Source of the DNA: Galdieria partita
Lineage: Eukaryota; Rhodophyta; Bangiophyceae; Galdieriales; Galdieriaceae
Assembly: GCA_025991245.1 (NCBI GenBank)
Contig: BQMJ01000053.1
Coordinates: 62,001 to 126,000, forward strand
DNA: 64,000 bases
Direction of reading: 5' to 3'
Shown: positions 10,579 through 22,468 of the stretch, one piece after another
How positions within the stretch are numbered: the stretch's first letter is position 1
Layout of the letters: each line of letters begins with the position of its first letter
The notes under the pieces: model-generated
The model's database searches: none
The model's input: only the letters and a program-made list of their open reading frames with translations
What the model was told of the DNA's origin: nothing
Position numbers and translations under genes: made by a program

Positions 10579-11980
10579 ATGACTGCCGAGATCGACGTGG
10601 AACTCGGTGTCTGTATAGACTTTCTTCAAACCCATACAAACAACCAACAACAACTTGGTTCACAAATACAACAACTTTTGGCACAGCAAAATGTGGAACA
10701 AGTAGCATCCCTTTTAGTTGACGCACTTATCGTCGCTTTCAACGACCCCCCAACAGACAAACTTGCTGATCACATCTACGAAGAAAGTCTCGAAGGATGT
10801 GTCCAAGTGATTTTGGGTTTCATATTTTCCAATCAAGTAGATAGATTCAAATTGGCCACCCAATTGGCACAACACTTGAGACAAAGTGAACCTTTTGGTC
10901 CTTTGCGACTGAGGACGGTGACTCGAATATACAACTCGTTCCCAGAGACGGAAACTTCACAACGATTGGAACTTTTTATCTTAAATGTTCAAGTAGCTTC
11001 CAAAGTGAGTACATATGGATAGATTTTCTTCTTTCTAGTATTTATTTGGAATAGGTTAATATGTTACAAGCGTTGGCACCGGCACTGACGAAAGCAGAAT
11101 TCTTTCTTGATATGTGGTCTCCCTCTAAACAAGATAGAAGAAGGTTTTATCAAACTATTACTGAGGCTTTTGATGAATCCAACAACGAAACGCAAGCATT
11201 CGAGTTTCATGTCAAGTTATTGGAAACGTTTAATGGTGAAGGAGAAGATGTGTTGGCAGGAGTAGAATCTTATGCAGTGAAAGCGTGTAAGGAAGCCATC
11301 AAGCAACCCAAATTGTATCGATTTGATGAGTTGTTGGATTTGGATGCCATTCAAAGGTTAAAGAGTACTGTGCAGCATGGTAAGTATAAGATAGATTTCA
11401 AGTTCGTAGCATATCATTCTTGTCATTCGTATATAGCTTTGCTTTTTGAACTGTTACAAATTTTTGTTTCCGAAAAGTTGGAAGCCTTTGTAGACTTTGT
11501 GCGTCGCAATTCAGTCTATTTTGAAGAAGCAGGTTTTGACTATGAAGCATGTTTGAACAAAATGCGACTGTTATCATTGGCATCTTTAGGTGAGTAGGCA
11601 ATAGGAAAGCTTGGATGGAAGCTCATGAGCTTAGGTGTCGAACAAAGTGAAATTCCTTACTCATTGGCTGCAAAAACTTTGCAAGTGGAACAAGAAGAAT
11701 TGGAACATTGGGTCATTCAAGCAGTACGTTTGGGTCTTATGGAAGCCAAAATCGATCAAATGCGTCAAGTGGTTTGTAGTGTTTTCAGTTTTCTGTTATT
11801 GTCTCAAAAAAAAGTTGATAGATTCGAGTCATACGTGCATCTCAACGTGTATTCATTAAAGAAGATTGGTATGCTTTGCAAAAAAGATTAGGAATGTGCA
11901 AGTCCAATGTAGCAGAATTGATTACAACGATTGACCAAGTAAAACAACAGCATCTACAGGCTTCTTTGACAAAACAATAA
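10579..11980 (+). CDS. EIF3M: eIF3 subunit M (PCI domain)
   Basis: Five exons (introns 11005-11054, 11380-11436, 11590-11634, 11772-11821) give 399 residues. eIF3m is a PCI subunit of the eIF3 octamer that holds the 40S subunit during initiation. The C-terminal PCI domain spans about residues 240-360, with ALLFELLQIFVSEKL, then NKMRLLSLASLGVEQSEIPY across the third junction, and EEELEHWVIQAV-like winged-helix residues ending KIDQMRQV and WYALQKRLG. The third acceptor had to be CTTAG|GTGTCG to keep the frame. The order of blocks matches eIF3m better than the related COP9 subunit CSN7. The start ATG is in the context GGCTATGAC. Confidence 0.9.
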
Positions 11981-12024
11981 AGTATTGCTATGTTTTATGA
12001 TAACACGTATCACGAGCAATACGA

Positions 12025-13893
12025 CTATTCTTCTCTTCTTCTAGGAGCTGCTTTAATAATGTCATCTACTCGAATAATCATTTCTGCAGCTTCCGTAGCT
12101 GATGAGACCATATAAGATTTCAACTTGAACGACTCCAAGACATGCAACTTGGCCATCTATATATAATCATACACATCAGAGTAGTTATCCTTTGCAACTC
12201 ATTTACTTACATTCCCTATTCTTCCATTGTGAATATCTATACCTGCTTCCATTTCACCCTTCTGATGAGCTGCACGCATTTCCGAAATGAGCTCCGTAGC
12301 ATCAAAGCCTGCATTGTCCGCAACTATTCCTGGAATAGCACGCAATGCTCTGGCAAAGGCTTCTACAGCAAGTGACTGTTTTCCAGGAATCGTTTTTGCA
12401 GCTTCATCAACTGCCTTGGCCATCAACATCTCTGCTGAACCGCCTCCATACACAACTTTAGAATGATTCACAGTCTGTGAGAGAACGCATAGTGCATCAT
12501 GTAATGAACGCTCAGCTTCATCTAAAATTTGTTTGTTTGCACCTCTCAATACAATCGTACAAGCTTCCTTTGCAGCACAATTGGAAAAGCGAATAACCTA
12601 ACCACTCTTAGAAAAATGCATCCTTTCAATAAAGAAACTTATCCTTACCCTATCTTCTCCAATCATAGCCTCTTCAATCAAACCACAATGACCCAACTTT
12701 ACCAACTCGGGATGATCAAAGGTAGAAACCACTTCTCCTCCTGTCACAAGAGCTAAACGTTCCACTCCATCAAAGTCAGCATGTTCAATCGCCATTATAC
12801 CGTGATCAGTAAAGAACTGTTCAGGACGATTGTAAATCAACTGTCGATTGACGAAACAATTAATTCCATGATTGAGTATCTTCTGACACTTTTCCATCAT
12901 TTTCTTTTGTTCAGCTTCTTCTATTTCTGCAACTTTGTTATAACTATCCACGCGAACACGTGCACCATATACTTTTATCTTATCAGTGTCCTATATGATT
13001 AGAATGTTACATGAATAAATATCTGCACCGTTGTACAATCCAAACTTACCATAGGAGTGTTTGCTATCAGTATTTTTGCATTCTCCACTCGCTTCGGTTG
13101 ACCAACACCTAAACTCTTTTCCAAAATGAACCCTTCATCTAAATACGAATCGGACAAATTGCCTCCCGTCTTTTTAATGAATTGAATATGATCCAAGTTG
13201 GTGCTGCCCTTCAATCGAAGCACCGCTTCTACAGCTATTTTGGCAAAATGGTCACGTGATTGCGCCAAAAGTTTTGAGCTGAGGGTAGTCTTTGCTATGT
13301 AGAAGAGATCTTCTTTTAGTTGCTCAAAATTCGCTCCGTGGTCCATTGCCGCGTCTTGTAAAGCTTTTTGCGCAGCATTGGCAGCTATTCTATAACCGGA
13401 TACCACTATTTGTGGGTGGATCTTAGCATCTAGAAGCTTTTCTGCTTCACGGAGCAGTTCGCCGGCTAAACAGCACACCGAAGTAGTTCCATCACCTATT
13501 TCATCGTCTTGGGTTTTCGATATATCTACTAGTATCTTTTTCCTCAATCTTGAGAAATAAAACGATTGAAATTCAAATACATTCTTACTTTTGCCGCAGC
13601 GTTATCGATACTGACAGATTTCAAAATAGTTGCGCCGTCATTAGTTACTATAATATCACCATTTGCTGATTGTAATATTTTATCCATTCCCTAGCCAATA
13701 ATTAGTATATTATATATATATATATATATATAGGTACGTCAGCGAGTACCTTTGGACCCAAAGTTGTCTTGACCAAGTCACAAAGTGCCAAAGCCCCGAT
13801 GAAGGACGACATTCGAGCCTCCTCTCCTTTTTCTTCAGAAGTATCTCTCTTCAACACATGAGGTGCTGGACCTTGATATCTTGGTACTTGCAT
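12025..13893 (-). CDS. CCT2: CCT2 (TCP-1 beta), cytosolic chaperonin subunit
   Basis: Six exons with introns 13691-13749, 13536-13588, 12991-13049, 12598-12648 and 12157-12210; every exon is a multiple of three and the product is 530 residues. It forms one of eight distinct subunits of the CCT ring that folds actin and tubulin. ATPase motifs are intact: [34 protein letters not shown] and [31 protein letters not shown] and the [18 protein letters not shown] stretch identify the beta rather than another subunit. The first intron contains a pure TA microsatellite. The ATG at 13893 gives the usual short N-terminus. Confidence 0.96.
13706..13732. repeat. (TA)n microsatellite inside the first CCT2 intron
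   Basis: About 13 uninterrupted or nearly uninterrupted TA dinucleotides lie within intron 13691-13749, so any length change would alter intron size but not coding sequence. It is the clearest simple repeat in the window. Confidence 0.85.
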
Positions 13894-13995
13894 CTTATTT
13901 TGTAATGGAGACTTGCACCAAAAGAGAGACTGGCGCGCAATCAACAATCAATGGAATTCTCTAGACTCGGTGGACGATCCCAAAAGACAATTCTT

Positions 13996-15397
13996 TTATT
14001 CACATTGAATGATTTGCGATGCTTGCCATTCCTCACCAGACTTTAACAGAATAGGACTTTTGATTGCTCCCGGTTCCAAACAAAGAAACCCTTTCCAACC
14101 AGGATCCGAACCATTCGTACCAAAGGGATTCCATAAGGTAGAATCTGGTAGATGATACTTTTTTATTTTGATGATTTGGAGCTTGGATGAGTCAAAGATA
14201 GCAAGTTCATTGGGAGTAGAAGCATAAACTCTATCCACAGGCTCCACAATCTGAAAACCTTTATATCCCAATGGCATTATTATATATGAAAGAAGAGTAC
14301 GACCGTTTTCCTACCTGTCAAATTTTCTTCTCCTTGTTCAGTCCATTCGTCATTCTTTCGACGATCATAAAAAGGAACCTTTTCCAATCCAAATATTTGA
14401 CAACTAGAAACATCGGATACATCAAAGTAATTGTGAAAAGCAAAAGTAAACGAAAAAGGTTCTTCTCCATCATTTCGAACTTTGAAATGAGTTTGAAGGC
14501 CATCAAACCCCAAAATGATTTGATATTCAGCTGTAAATGCAAATGGCCACGAAGATAGCCAAGTTGGATTCAAATCTTGATTAGACAAGCAGAGTATCAT
14601 TCCATTGGCTGAACGATCCTGAGTCGTTCCCATTTGTTTCAAACGCCAATAGGAAATACGAGCAAACCTATTGTTGAACTTAAACGATCACTTCCTTTTT
14701 GCAGAAGACACTTGCCCATGTTGAGATAAAGGACCATAAGGACCAAACTGCGGAAAACAAAGCGGTATACCACCTCGAATAGGCTTTTGTCCACTGAAGT
14801 CAGCTTCCTTGAATACCTTTCATACATAACTTTGATAAAAAAAAAATAGGGACAACTAACTTGTGAAAGGAAAAATCTCTCAATTTCATTCTTCTTCCAA
14901 CTGGAAACTGTAGCACCAAAAAGAAAAACTTTTACCTTATTGGCTGTTGAATACTCAAGTTTTTTGAAACACAAAAAATACTTACTTGCTGATTGGAAGG
15001 TGCATGATCGAGTGTTATTTGCTCCAAGTTTCCCACTTTGGATACTCTCCCCAACTGTTGTTGATCACTGGGATCAGTTACCAATATCTTCCAACCAACC
15101 TCACTCTTTCTAAAATAGCTACGCTTAATTTGTTTGAATAGAGAATAATATATAGTACACCTACACTTCCATACTTTGTGAAGCTCCTTCAGCCACACAT
15201 GAAACACAACCCAACTTTCTACGTAAGCCAAAACAAGAACCTGAGCCTCTCTGTGAACAATTATCTATTGTGCTTTGTTATTTTATTCGGTGTAAAACTC
15301 TTGGTTACTTACTAAAACGTGTTCTTGTCGACAAGGAAAAGATGGGTACAAAGTTGAGATCACTCACCACAGCCAGGCGATAGCCAACAGATGTCAT
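13996..15397 (-). CDS. Glucose-6-phosphate 1-epimerase-like (aldose-1-epimerase fold), probably plastid-targeted
   Basis: Seven exons close in phase to give 360 residues. Introns: 15247-15312, 15119-15164, 14936-14985, 14808-14860, 14668-14715 and 14259-14314. The YeaD/apospory-type family interconverts alpha and beta hexose-6-phosphates. Family blocks are VFLFGATVSSW, RGGIPLCFPQFGPYG, the catalytic-His region QHGFARISYW, FHNYFDV and the C-terminal WKGFLCLEPGA. The first ~60 residues (exons 1-2) are Ser/Arg/Cys-rich and non-conserved, consistent with a transit peptide; their splice sites are less certain. The fifth intron begins with GC rather than GT (GCAAGT), and only that boundary joins QHG to FAR in frame. 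Confidence 0.86.
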
Positions 15398-15536
15398 TGT
15401 CTAGTCTTTTAGAGAGTGCAGTTGTCTATTCTTCTTCTTCTTGTGCCAACAGAACCAATCGACCCATTTTATCAAGATAAGATATTATCTAGTGAAAGAG
15501 AATAAAACGTTTACAGATGGACGAAAAAAAAGAATA

Positions 15537-17569
15537 CTATTCATCTAAAGCAAAACTTTCGGGTGATAAAGCTTCCAAATATCTGATGCGGCGTTGAATC
15601 CAAGGCATCAATGAAGCACCCACCAAAAGACACAAAAAGGAACAAAGATAGAAACCTAAAGTGATATAAACAGATAAAGACTAACCAACAAAAACACATA
15701 CCATCCACCCAAACTTTACAAACCATTTCATGAGTCATGTCTATCGAAGAAGACTGCGACTCACAATATTTCCATGTCAGACGATCTACAAACAATAGTG
15801 CTAACAATTTGGGCCAAGTTCCTCCCAAATTCTGCAAAGTATTCAATAAAGTCAAATAAGTTCCGCCAATATTCTCATCCGATATACGAGCAAAATATGC
15901 TCCCATAGAAACAAACATCAAAACATCGCTAGCAATATGATACAACATATTCAAAATAACAATCTAACATATTTTCAGTTGTCATGACTCGAGTGACTTC
16001 AATGGTTCACATTACCCAAATGAAATAACCAGAACGATTATGGTTTCTGATCAAAACGATAATCAATGTGCAAGGTATGATTAAAAATAGTCTCAATCTA
16101 CAAGACAAATATAAAAATGAATGGACTTGTAGAGTTTCACTTACTTGTATCCTAACAGATAAGGTGACAAAGGTTTCACTCCTGTACACCAACGACCAAT
16201 TAGAATAGTGCCCAATACTTGAACAGGAAGTTGAAATATAGCAATAAATGCCAAATCCTTTTCCATTTGTGTTGAGTGTTCGTTACTCATCTCAAGTATA
16301 TGACAATACCTGACGACGAAAACCTCGTTCTAAAAGCTTCAAGGAATATACATTGTCTTGTACAGCAAACGCTATCTTTGCCAATAATAAAACTCCAATC
16401 AAGGTTCTCAAATTGGGAAGTTGCATCAAGCGATACAATCTTAATCCTATGTCAGATGAAACAATACACTTGTACAAGTATGACATACTGAAGAAAAAAA
16501 GTTGAAACTTTGGCAGTGGAAGCACTTTTAGGTGGAGGATCTTCCCGTCTTAGAATGATCAATACGATAGTAAGACACAAATATAAAATACCTAACAAAG
16601 TTTAAAATAACTTTCGAATCCCACGAGCCAATATTACCCGTTAGTACAAGCATTCCTGACAAAGTCAGTAGTGCGCCTTGTCCTCCAATAAAATATCGAA
16701 TATAAGTATTACAAAAGTATTCATCACTCAAAGCAAGAAAACCAGTAAAAGAACTGAAGAAACCACAAGTTACACCCAAGGACTGACAAGTGGAAGAATA
16801 ACCAATAAACGTCTATAAAAAGTATTTTGTTGAGAAACCGAGTCAAAAGAGAAAGACATCACAAAACCTTTGACAACATAGAAAGAGCCCAGCCGTCTAC
16901 AGCGATATCCTGTGTGGCTACTAGCAATACTAACAAGAAACTCATAACAGTCAACGGCTATCACATATCAATCAGTAAGAAAATCGAGCGAAACCAAAAT
17001 CAACTTACAGTCACTTGCACATTTTCTACCCAACTTTCTATCTTCTTGCTACATAACACCAGCGAAAGTCCCGATAAAGTTTGTACGGGAATAATCCACG
17101 TTTTTCTACGACCTTCCAACAAATAAGTTCAAGGAAAACATCGACAACGTCACTTACCCAGTCTTCTAGAATAATAGCCATCCACCAACGGACTCCACAG
17201 TAGTTTCAGAGAGTAAGGATACGTTGCAAGAGTAAATATTCCTATTTGAGTATAACTTGCTCTTTCCTGCAAAAGGAAAGGTATAGAACCGAACATAAGA
17301 CCCATTGGAAGCCCTTGTAGAAAGTATAGACTGGTCAGAAGAGCAAGAGAGGGAATTTCGTTCTTCCAAAGGCTATATAATTTGGAATCTTTCCCTTCGG
17401 AGTGGCTATAATTCACTTCTTCTGCAGCAATCATATCTTTCTTGTCACTGCCAACTGTGCATTTTTCGTGCACACTACCAACCGGTACTTGTTCAGAACT
17501 ATACTTGGACACTATACCAAACTGCTTTTCTAAAAACTTTGAACCCGCCAAATGTCTCTTCAAAACCAT
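15537..17569 (-). CDS. SLC33A1: Acetyl-CoA transporter (SLC33A1/AT-1)
   Basis: Ten exons joined through nine introns of 45-55 nt (17113-17157, 16958-17008, 16813-16867, 16592-16637, 16440-16488, 16258-16309, 16098-16144, 15964-16015, 15656-15701) give 529 residues against 549 in human. SLC33A1 carries acetyl-CoA into the ER/Golgi lumen for protein and lipid acetylation. Signature stretches are LYFLQGLPMGLMFGSIPFLL, SLKLLWSPLVDGYY, VATQDIAVDGWALSML, STCQSLGVTCGF and NIGGTYLTLLNTLQNLGG. About 11-12 hydrophobic segments are visible. The complete phase closure over nine junctions strongly supports the model. It is divergent from ferritin with 324 bp between. Confidence 0.95.
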
Positions 17570-17893
17570 GAAACATTCAGTAACTGAGTCTTGTAAAGGT
17601 TTTAGACAAGTCTACTTGATGAAAACACTCTTACGTGCCAACACACCCAATGACAGAAAGACTTGAATTGTTTGGAAGAGGGAAATATTACTTCTACTAT
17701 CTCTTCATCATTAGGTCTAAGAACCACTTTTTGTCACCTTTTCCTGAAGATTCCTCTTTTCACATGAGTAACTTATTCTATTCTTCAGTATAACGATAAC
17801 AAGAAGTGATCCATTCAAGAAATTTTGCTAGTCAGTCTGTCATAGAGCTTGGAAAACCATAAAGAATTGTTGACAGGAGGAGACTTGCGTAGG
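17570..17893. other. Shared upstream region of SLC33A1 and ferritin
   Basis: 324 bp between divergent starts. No coding potential is recognised beyond chance frames. I see no obvious iron-responsive hairpin in the short stretch before the ferritin ATG, but did not fold it computationally. Confidence 0.4.
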
Positions 17894-18703
17894 ATGGCTG
17901 CTTTTATGGGCATCTCGTATCTGAATACGAGTAGGTGTCACTTTCTTCATAAAAGACAATTTGTGATAGACAAGAAAACTTCAAAGTTTTTGAACGTTTT
18001 TCCATTTTCTAGAAATAACAGCCATATCTCGGTTGACTCGAAAAAACCCAACAGTGGGCCTCGTTGTTTAGCAGAAAACCAGTTCACATCGGGTAAGGAA
18101 AGACTTGAGTTTGCTCCTGTAGATTGGAGTGAAGGCAGTCCGGTGAAAGAATTGGTCTTTCAACGGGATGAACGTGAAGAACCAGAGACTAGGGTAGACG
18201 TGGGTTATGATCGTCGGTGTGAAGAAGCTTTGAACAACCATATTTGCGTCGAATATACGGCATCCTATGTTTATCATGGACTTTTTGCCTTTTTCAACAG
18301 AGATACTGTAGCTCTTCCAGGATTTGCAAAGTACTTTAACGAACAATCGCTGGAGGAAAGACAACATGCTCACGAGTTTATTCAGTATCAAAACGCAAGA
18401 GGTGGAAGAGTGGTATTGAAGCCTATTGCACTTCCAGAAATGGGTTTCGAAAGCGTTAATGCCACCTCAGATGTGCTATACGCCATGGATCTGCACCTGC
18501 AGTTGGAAAAATATGTTTACAGAAAGTTGTTGCAGTTGCATAAAGTTGCAACAGAAACTGAAGATGTTCAGTTACAAGACTTTGTGGAGAAATATTTGGA
18601 GCATCAAGTGGGAGCTATCAAGGTCGCTGCAGAATATGTGGCTCAGATAAAGAGAGTAGGTACTGGTCATGGCGTTTATGATATCGATAGAAAATTATTA
18701 TGA
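17894..18703 (+). CDS. Plant-type ferritin with N-terminal extension (probably plastid)
   Basis: A single exon encodes 269 residues. Ferritin stores iron as a ferrihydrite core inside a 24-mer shell. The first ~75 residues are basic and Ser/Asn-rich with no ferritin fold, as in plastid precursors; the ferritin domain covers roughly residues 100-265. Ferroxidase residues are visible: the first helix Glu and Tyr in CVEYTASYVYHGLFAFF, the EER..H set in EQSLEERQHAHEF, and a later Glu in QLEKYVYRKL. YQNARGGRVVLKPI is typical of plant and algal ferritins. An open extension upstream without ATG was not used. A second, unrelated ferritin-like protein lies at 34.7 kb. Confidence 0.93.
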   Translation: MAAFMGISYLNTSRCHFLHKRQFVIDKKTSKFLNVFPFSRNNSHISVDSKKPNSGPRCLAENQFTSGKERLEFAPVDWSEGSPVKELVFQRDEREEPETRVDVGYDRRCEEALNNHICVEYTASYVYHGLFAFFNRDTVALPGFAKYFNEQSLEERQHAHEFIQYQNARGGRVVLKPIALPEMGFESVNATSDVLYAMDLHLQLEKYVYRKLLQLHKVATETEDVQLQDFVEKYLEHQVGAIKVAAEYVAQIKRVGTGHGVYDIDRKLL

Positions 18704-19021
18704 ACCATTGGATATATTGTTTTTGTTGTCATAAGCATTTCTAAAAGCTTTGCACAATTCTTCTCGAGTAAACATTTCTCAGTTCATTCCACCAACTCTT
18801 AGGATTGTCATTCCACTCTCATTTTGGGGAAGAGTTACTTGTTGCTTGTTGGTTGATTGGATCAATTGTAACGATCTAGTTGGAAACTATTGCAAAGGAA
18901 AGTTAAAAACTTGAGAAATTGCTTTGCGTTTGTGAGAGAATTCGCAGTTAGGTAAAACTTGTGAGTTCAAGGTTCTGAGAAAGGACTTGTTGAGTTCTGA
19001 CGTTGCCAAAGGACATCCAAT
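18704..19021. other. Intergenic, 3' of ferritin and 5' of 14-3-3
   Basis: About 320 bp with no recognised gene, RNA or repeat; it presumably holds the ferritin 3' UTR and the 14-3-3 promoter. Confidence 0.4.
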
Positions 19022-19936
19022 ATGGACGCCCAGCAAAGAGAAAAAACTATTTACTTGACAAAACTTGCGGAACAGGCAGAACGTTATAGTGGTAGGTATA
19101 CTTGGAAGTATTTTGGAACTTGTATAACTATTATTGGACCCAAGAAATGGTAAAGGAGATTCGCAAGGTCGCGTTGGAAGTTGGTCAAGATACGCCAGAG
19201 CTAACTGTGGAAGAGCGGAATTTGTTATCTGTCGCTTACAAGAACGTGATTGGCTCTCAAAGAGCTTCTTGGAGAATAATCTCGTCTGTTGAACATAAAG
19301 AAGAAAAGAAAAATAATCAAACTCGCGTCAACCTCTGCAAGGAATATCGACGAAGAATTGAAGAGGAACTAGCAAAAACTTGTAATGATGTATTGGAAAT
19401 AGTGGAGGAGCATCTGATTCCTAGTGCCAAAACCAGTGAAAGTAAAGTATTCTATCACAAAATGTAAGTAATGACTATTGTGAGAGATTCTCCAGGCTGT
19501 ATGAATAATCTATTATTCTAGGAAGGGTGACTATTTTAGGTATTTGGCAGAGTTCCTCAATGATGATGAACGCAAAAATGCAGCACAGAATTCTCTGGAA
19601 GCTTACAAGACGGCTTCAGATATTGCTAATGTGGAATTGCCCACCACTCATCCCATTCGTTTAGGTTTGGCTCTTAATTTCTCCGTATTTTACTATGAAA
19701 TTCTTAACTCACCCGACCGTGCCTGCCAGCTTGCAAAGAAGGCTTTCGACGACGCTATAGCTGAACTGGATGCGCTTTCCGAAGAAAATTATAAGGATTC
19801 TACCCTAATCATGCAACTTTTACGTGATAATCTGACCTTGTGGACTTCGGATATGGGTGAAGAAGAAGATGGAATACAGAAACAGTCAGTGCCTGCAGCA
19901 GAAATAACCAAAGATAGTACGAAGGCGTCCGAGTAA
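19022..19936 (+). CDS. 14-3-3 protein
   Basis: Three exons with introns 19092-19144 and 19464-19521 give 267 residues. 14-3-3 dimers bind phosphoserine motifs and regulate kinases, nitrate reductase and H+-ATPases. Con­served blocks are [15 protein letters not shown] across the first junction, [21 protein letters not shown], the phosphopeptide-pocket stretch [11 protein letters not shown] across the second junction, [19 protein letters not shown] and [13 protein letters not shown]. The acidic, variable C-terminal tail is longer than in most isoforms. The Lys, Arg and Tyr residues that clamp the phosphate appear present. Confidence 0.97.
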
Positions 19937-20349
19937 AATGACAAAGGCTGTTTTATTGTACGAGAATAGATTAGTTAGATATAACCTGACTTGCAAATTT
20001 TCTAATATTATCATCATTTGTTGTTTCCTTCCTTGACCAGTCGTAGTGGCTTAAATAACACTGTGTTTCTTATGTTTTTCGGATTTTTGCATGTTTTCCT
20101 TATATATATATGGACATACAAATGGCATTGGATTATAGGAAACTAGTAAAAGCAATCAGTGACAAGAATAATTATCGTGGCTAGTTTAGCAAAATGGTAT
20201 CCCATACACTCACGGCCACATGTCTTCACAACGCAATTAGACACTCCATCTTTCCTAGTGTCTAAGAGGAATTTTTCTCAACAAAGGACACGTGCAAAAA
20301 ATTCAGTGGGCAGCTGAAAAATTGGGAGGGCCCTTGGCACAATAGTTGA
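19937..20349. other. Intergenic with possible first exon of the downstream phosphatase
   Basis: About 410 bp. It holds the 14-3-3 3' end, an AT-rich patch (TATATATATA near 20100) and a CACGTG box at 20289-20294. A candidate first exon for the next gene begins at ATG 20195 (MVSHTLTATCLHN) but I cannot place a donor with confidence. Confidence 0.3.
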
Positions 20350-22039
20350 AGAGGACATCTTAGAAATCCACATTGGTACAAGTTTGGCGCCTTTTCTCTT
20401 GATAGCAAGTTTCACTTGGTTGACACAGAAGGAAAGAAAATTTTGTTAAATTTTGACAAGAAACTTATGAAAACTGCTCTTGTAGAAGGTCCAGAACCTC
20501 AAACAATTGCGCTCACAACGGAAAGGTATGTTACCTATTTGTTCTGGTTGACAACCGGTTCATATTTTTCGAATAGTTCACTTGATAGGTCTTTGCTATT
20601 TGGAAATAGTCCCAATGCATATAAAGAGAAAAAGACTGGTGGAAAGAGTTCTCTAATGTTGAGAACACAACAAGAAGAAGAAAGCTGTAATGAAGACTTG
20701 GACTGGACTACAGAATTTCCATACACTCATCCTGCAGGGTTTGAAGACGAGGAAAGACATTCCTATTTGAAGTCTGTCGACCTAAGTCAGCTAGTTAGGA
20801 AACATAGTCGTCAGTCTCGTATTGATGACTATATTGAGAAATATGAATTTACACCTAGTTCCTATGGAGCAGTAGTTGGAGCTGGCATCAAAGATGATGA
20901 GAATAATTCAGAGGAGTCCTCAAGAAATTCAAGGACTAAGAAAAAGTCAAGTCTTGGCAGAAACATCTCAAACTCAAATACTCGTCGAAGGAAAAAGAAA
21001 ACTCTGAAAAGTTCCTTTGACACGATATTTTCTCCTATTTACACTTTCTTTCAAAAGCCAAAGACACCAACAACTCCTGCTCATGAATATGAAGAAGAAA
21101 CAGTGATATCCACAGCAAACATAGAAGAAGATGCGAATGATAATGTATCTACTGTCACTCCAATGGTTTTAGACGAGTCTGAAGAACCAGAAGACTCGAA
21201 CAATATGAATGTAGAAAAGCTTGATACTGCAGAATCGGAAAAGGATCCATCGGAGAGACCTTTTGTATTGGAAGATATGGAACCGTATGAATTTATTGCA
21301 GCCTTGCCCGATGCCAATAATATTTGTAATTTTCCTTCACTTTGTGTACCATCGAAGAGTCCAAATGATCCACAGATCACTTTAGTTTTGGATTTGGATG
21401 AGACTCTGGTACATTGCTCAACAGAGCCTTGTCAGAATGCTGACTTGATCTTTCCTGTATACTTTGGGGGAACAGAGTATCTCGTCTATGCCAAGAAGCG
21501 TCCTTTTCTAGATTATTTTCTTAATGGTAAGATGACCGGCTATACTGTTTATTTCTATGCTCCTTATCTAGAATATAGAAATCAGAAAGTATTTTGAAGT
21601 TATTGTTTTTACTGCCTCACAACAGGCATATGCAGACACTATACTCAACTTATTAGATCCACAAGGAAGCTATTTTAGGCATCGGGCTTTTCGAGATAGT
21701 TGTGTGTTCATCGAAGGCAATTTTTTGAAGGACTTGAGAGTTCTTGGTAGAGATTTGGGAAAATGTGTCATCCTCGACAATTCACCTCAAGCTTTTGGTT
21801 TACAAGTTGAAAATGGTATCCCTATAACTACATGGGTTGATGATAGCGAAGATAGAGAACTCCTGGACCTCTTGCCGTTTTTAAAACAACTTTCGAATTG
21901 TGATGATGTCCGTCCATTCTTGAGTAAACGGTTCCATCTAGCAGATCTAGTGGCACACTATCGCAAGTTGATGTACATGGATTCAACTGATAGATTTCAT
22001 TTTGACGATGAAAAGGATATTTTTGTAACGGTATCTTAA
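20350..22039 (+). CDS. CTD small phosphatase-like (SCP/CTDSPL2 family) phosphatase, 5' end uncertain
   Basis: The HAD-type phosphatase domain is at the C-terminus: LVLDLDETLVHCS carries the DxDxT nucleophile motif, then FEVIVFTASQQAYAD across intron 21527-21578, and ILDNSPQAFGLQVENGI with TTWVDDSEDREL. Such enzymes dephosphorylate the RNA polymerase II CTD or SMAD-like substrates. The long N-terminal half is low-complexity and rich in Ser, Glu and basic residues. The frame is open back to 20350 without an ATG (peptide HWYKFGAFSLDSKFHLVD looks coding), so an upstream exon is probable; the first internal ATG is 20467. A 51-nt in-frame segment, 20526-20576, has perfect intron ends and may be optional. 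Confidence 0.8.
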
Positions 22040-22468
22040 TTGACTCTTTTTCCGGTCGCATTCAGAATAAGAAAATCATGAAGAATTGTCAATTTGTTGT
22101 TTACTCCATTCTAAACCTGGTCGAGACCCTTCTTTGAGGGAAAACAACCTTGAACGAACATACTATGAAAATAAAAAATGCCGGGAGCTGTGATGATTTT
22201 TATTTATTAGGAAAGTTTACTTTGTACGTTTATTTCATATGTTTCTGCAGCATAAATAATGGAAAGTCCACTGCCATCATTGTCTCATATGCGGTGGGAA
22301 TTATTCATGAGCAGAAAGAATGAAGAAATGGCCAACTCCAATCTGTTCAAATTCTTGGCGAGCAAAAGCCAATTGTGATTGGTTGATCTGATCCACGTGG
22401 GAAGACCTTAAGATGGTTGTCCCTCTCTTTGCTTTGGGAAAACAACTCATTATCGATTACTGAAAACA
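22040..22468. other. Intergenic between phosphatase and four-TM gene
   Basis: About 430 bp with no gene recognised. A CACGTG hexamer lies at 22394-22399, about 70 bp upstream of the next ATG. No repeat is seen. Confidence 0.35.

Noticed and set aside
11590-11604. A 15-nt intron in eIF3m
   Set aside because: An acceptor at CAATAG would keep frame but is far too short; the 45-nt intron ending at 11634 also keeps frame and joins conserved residues.
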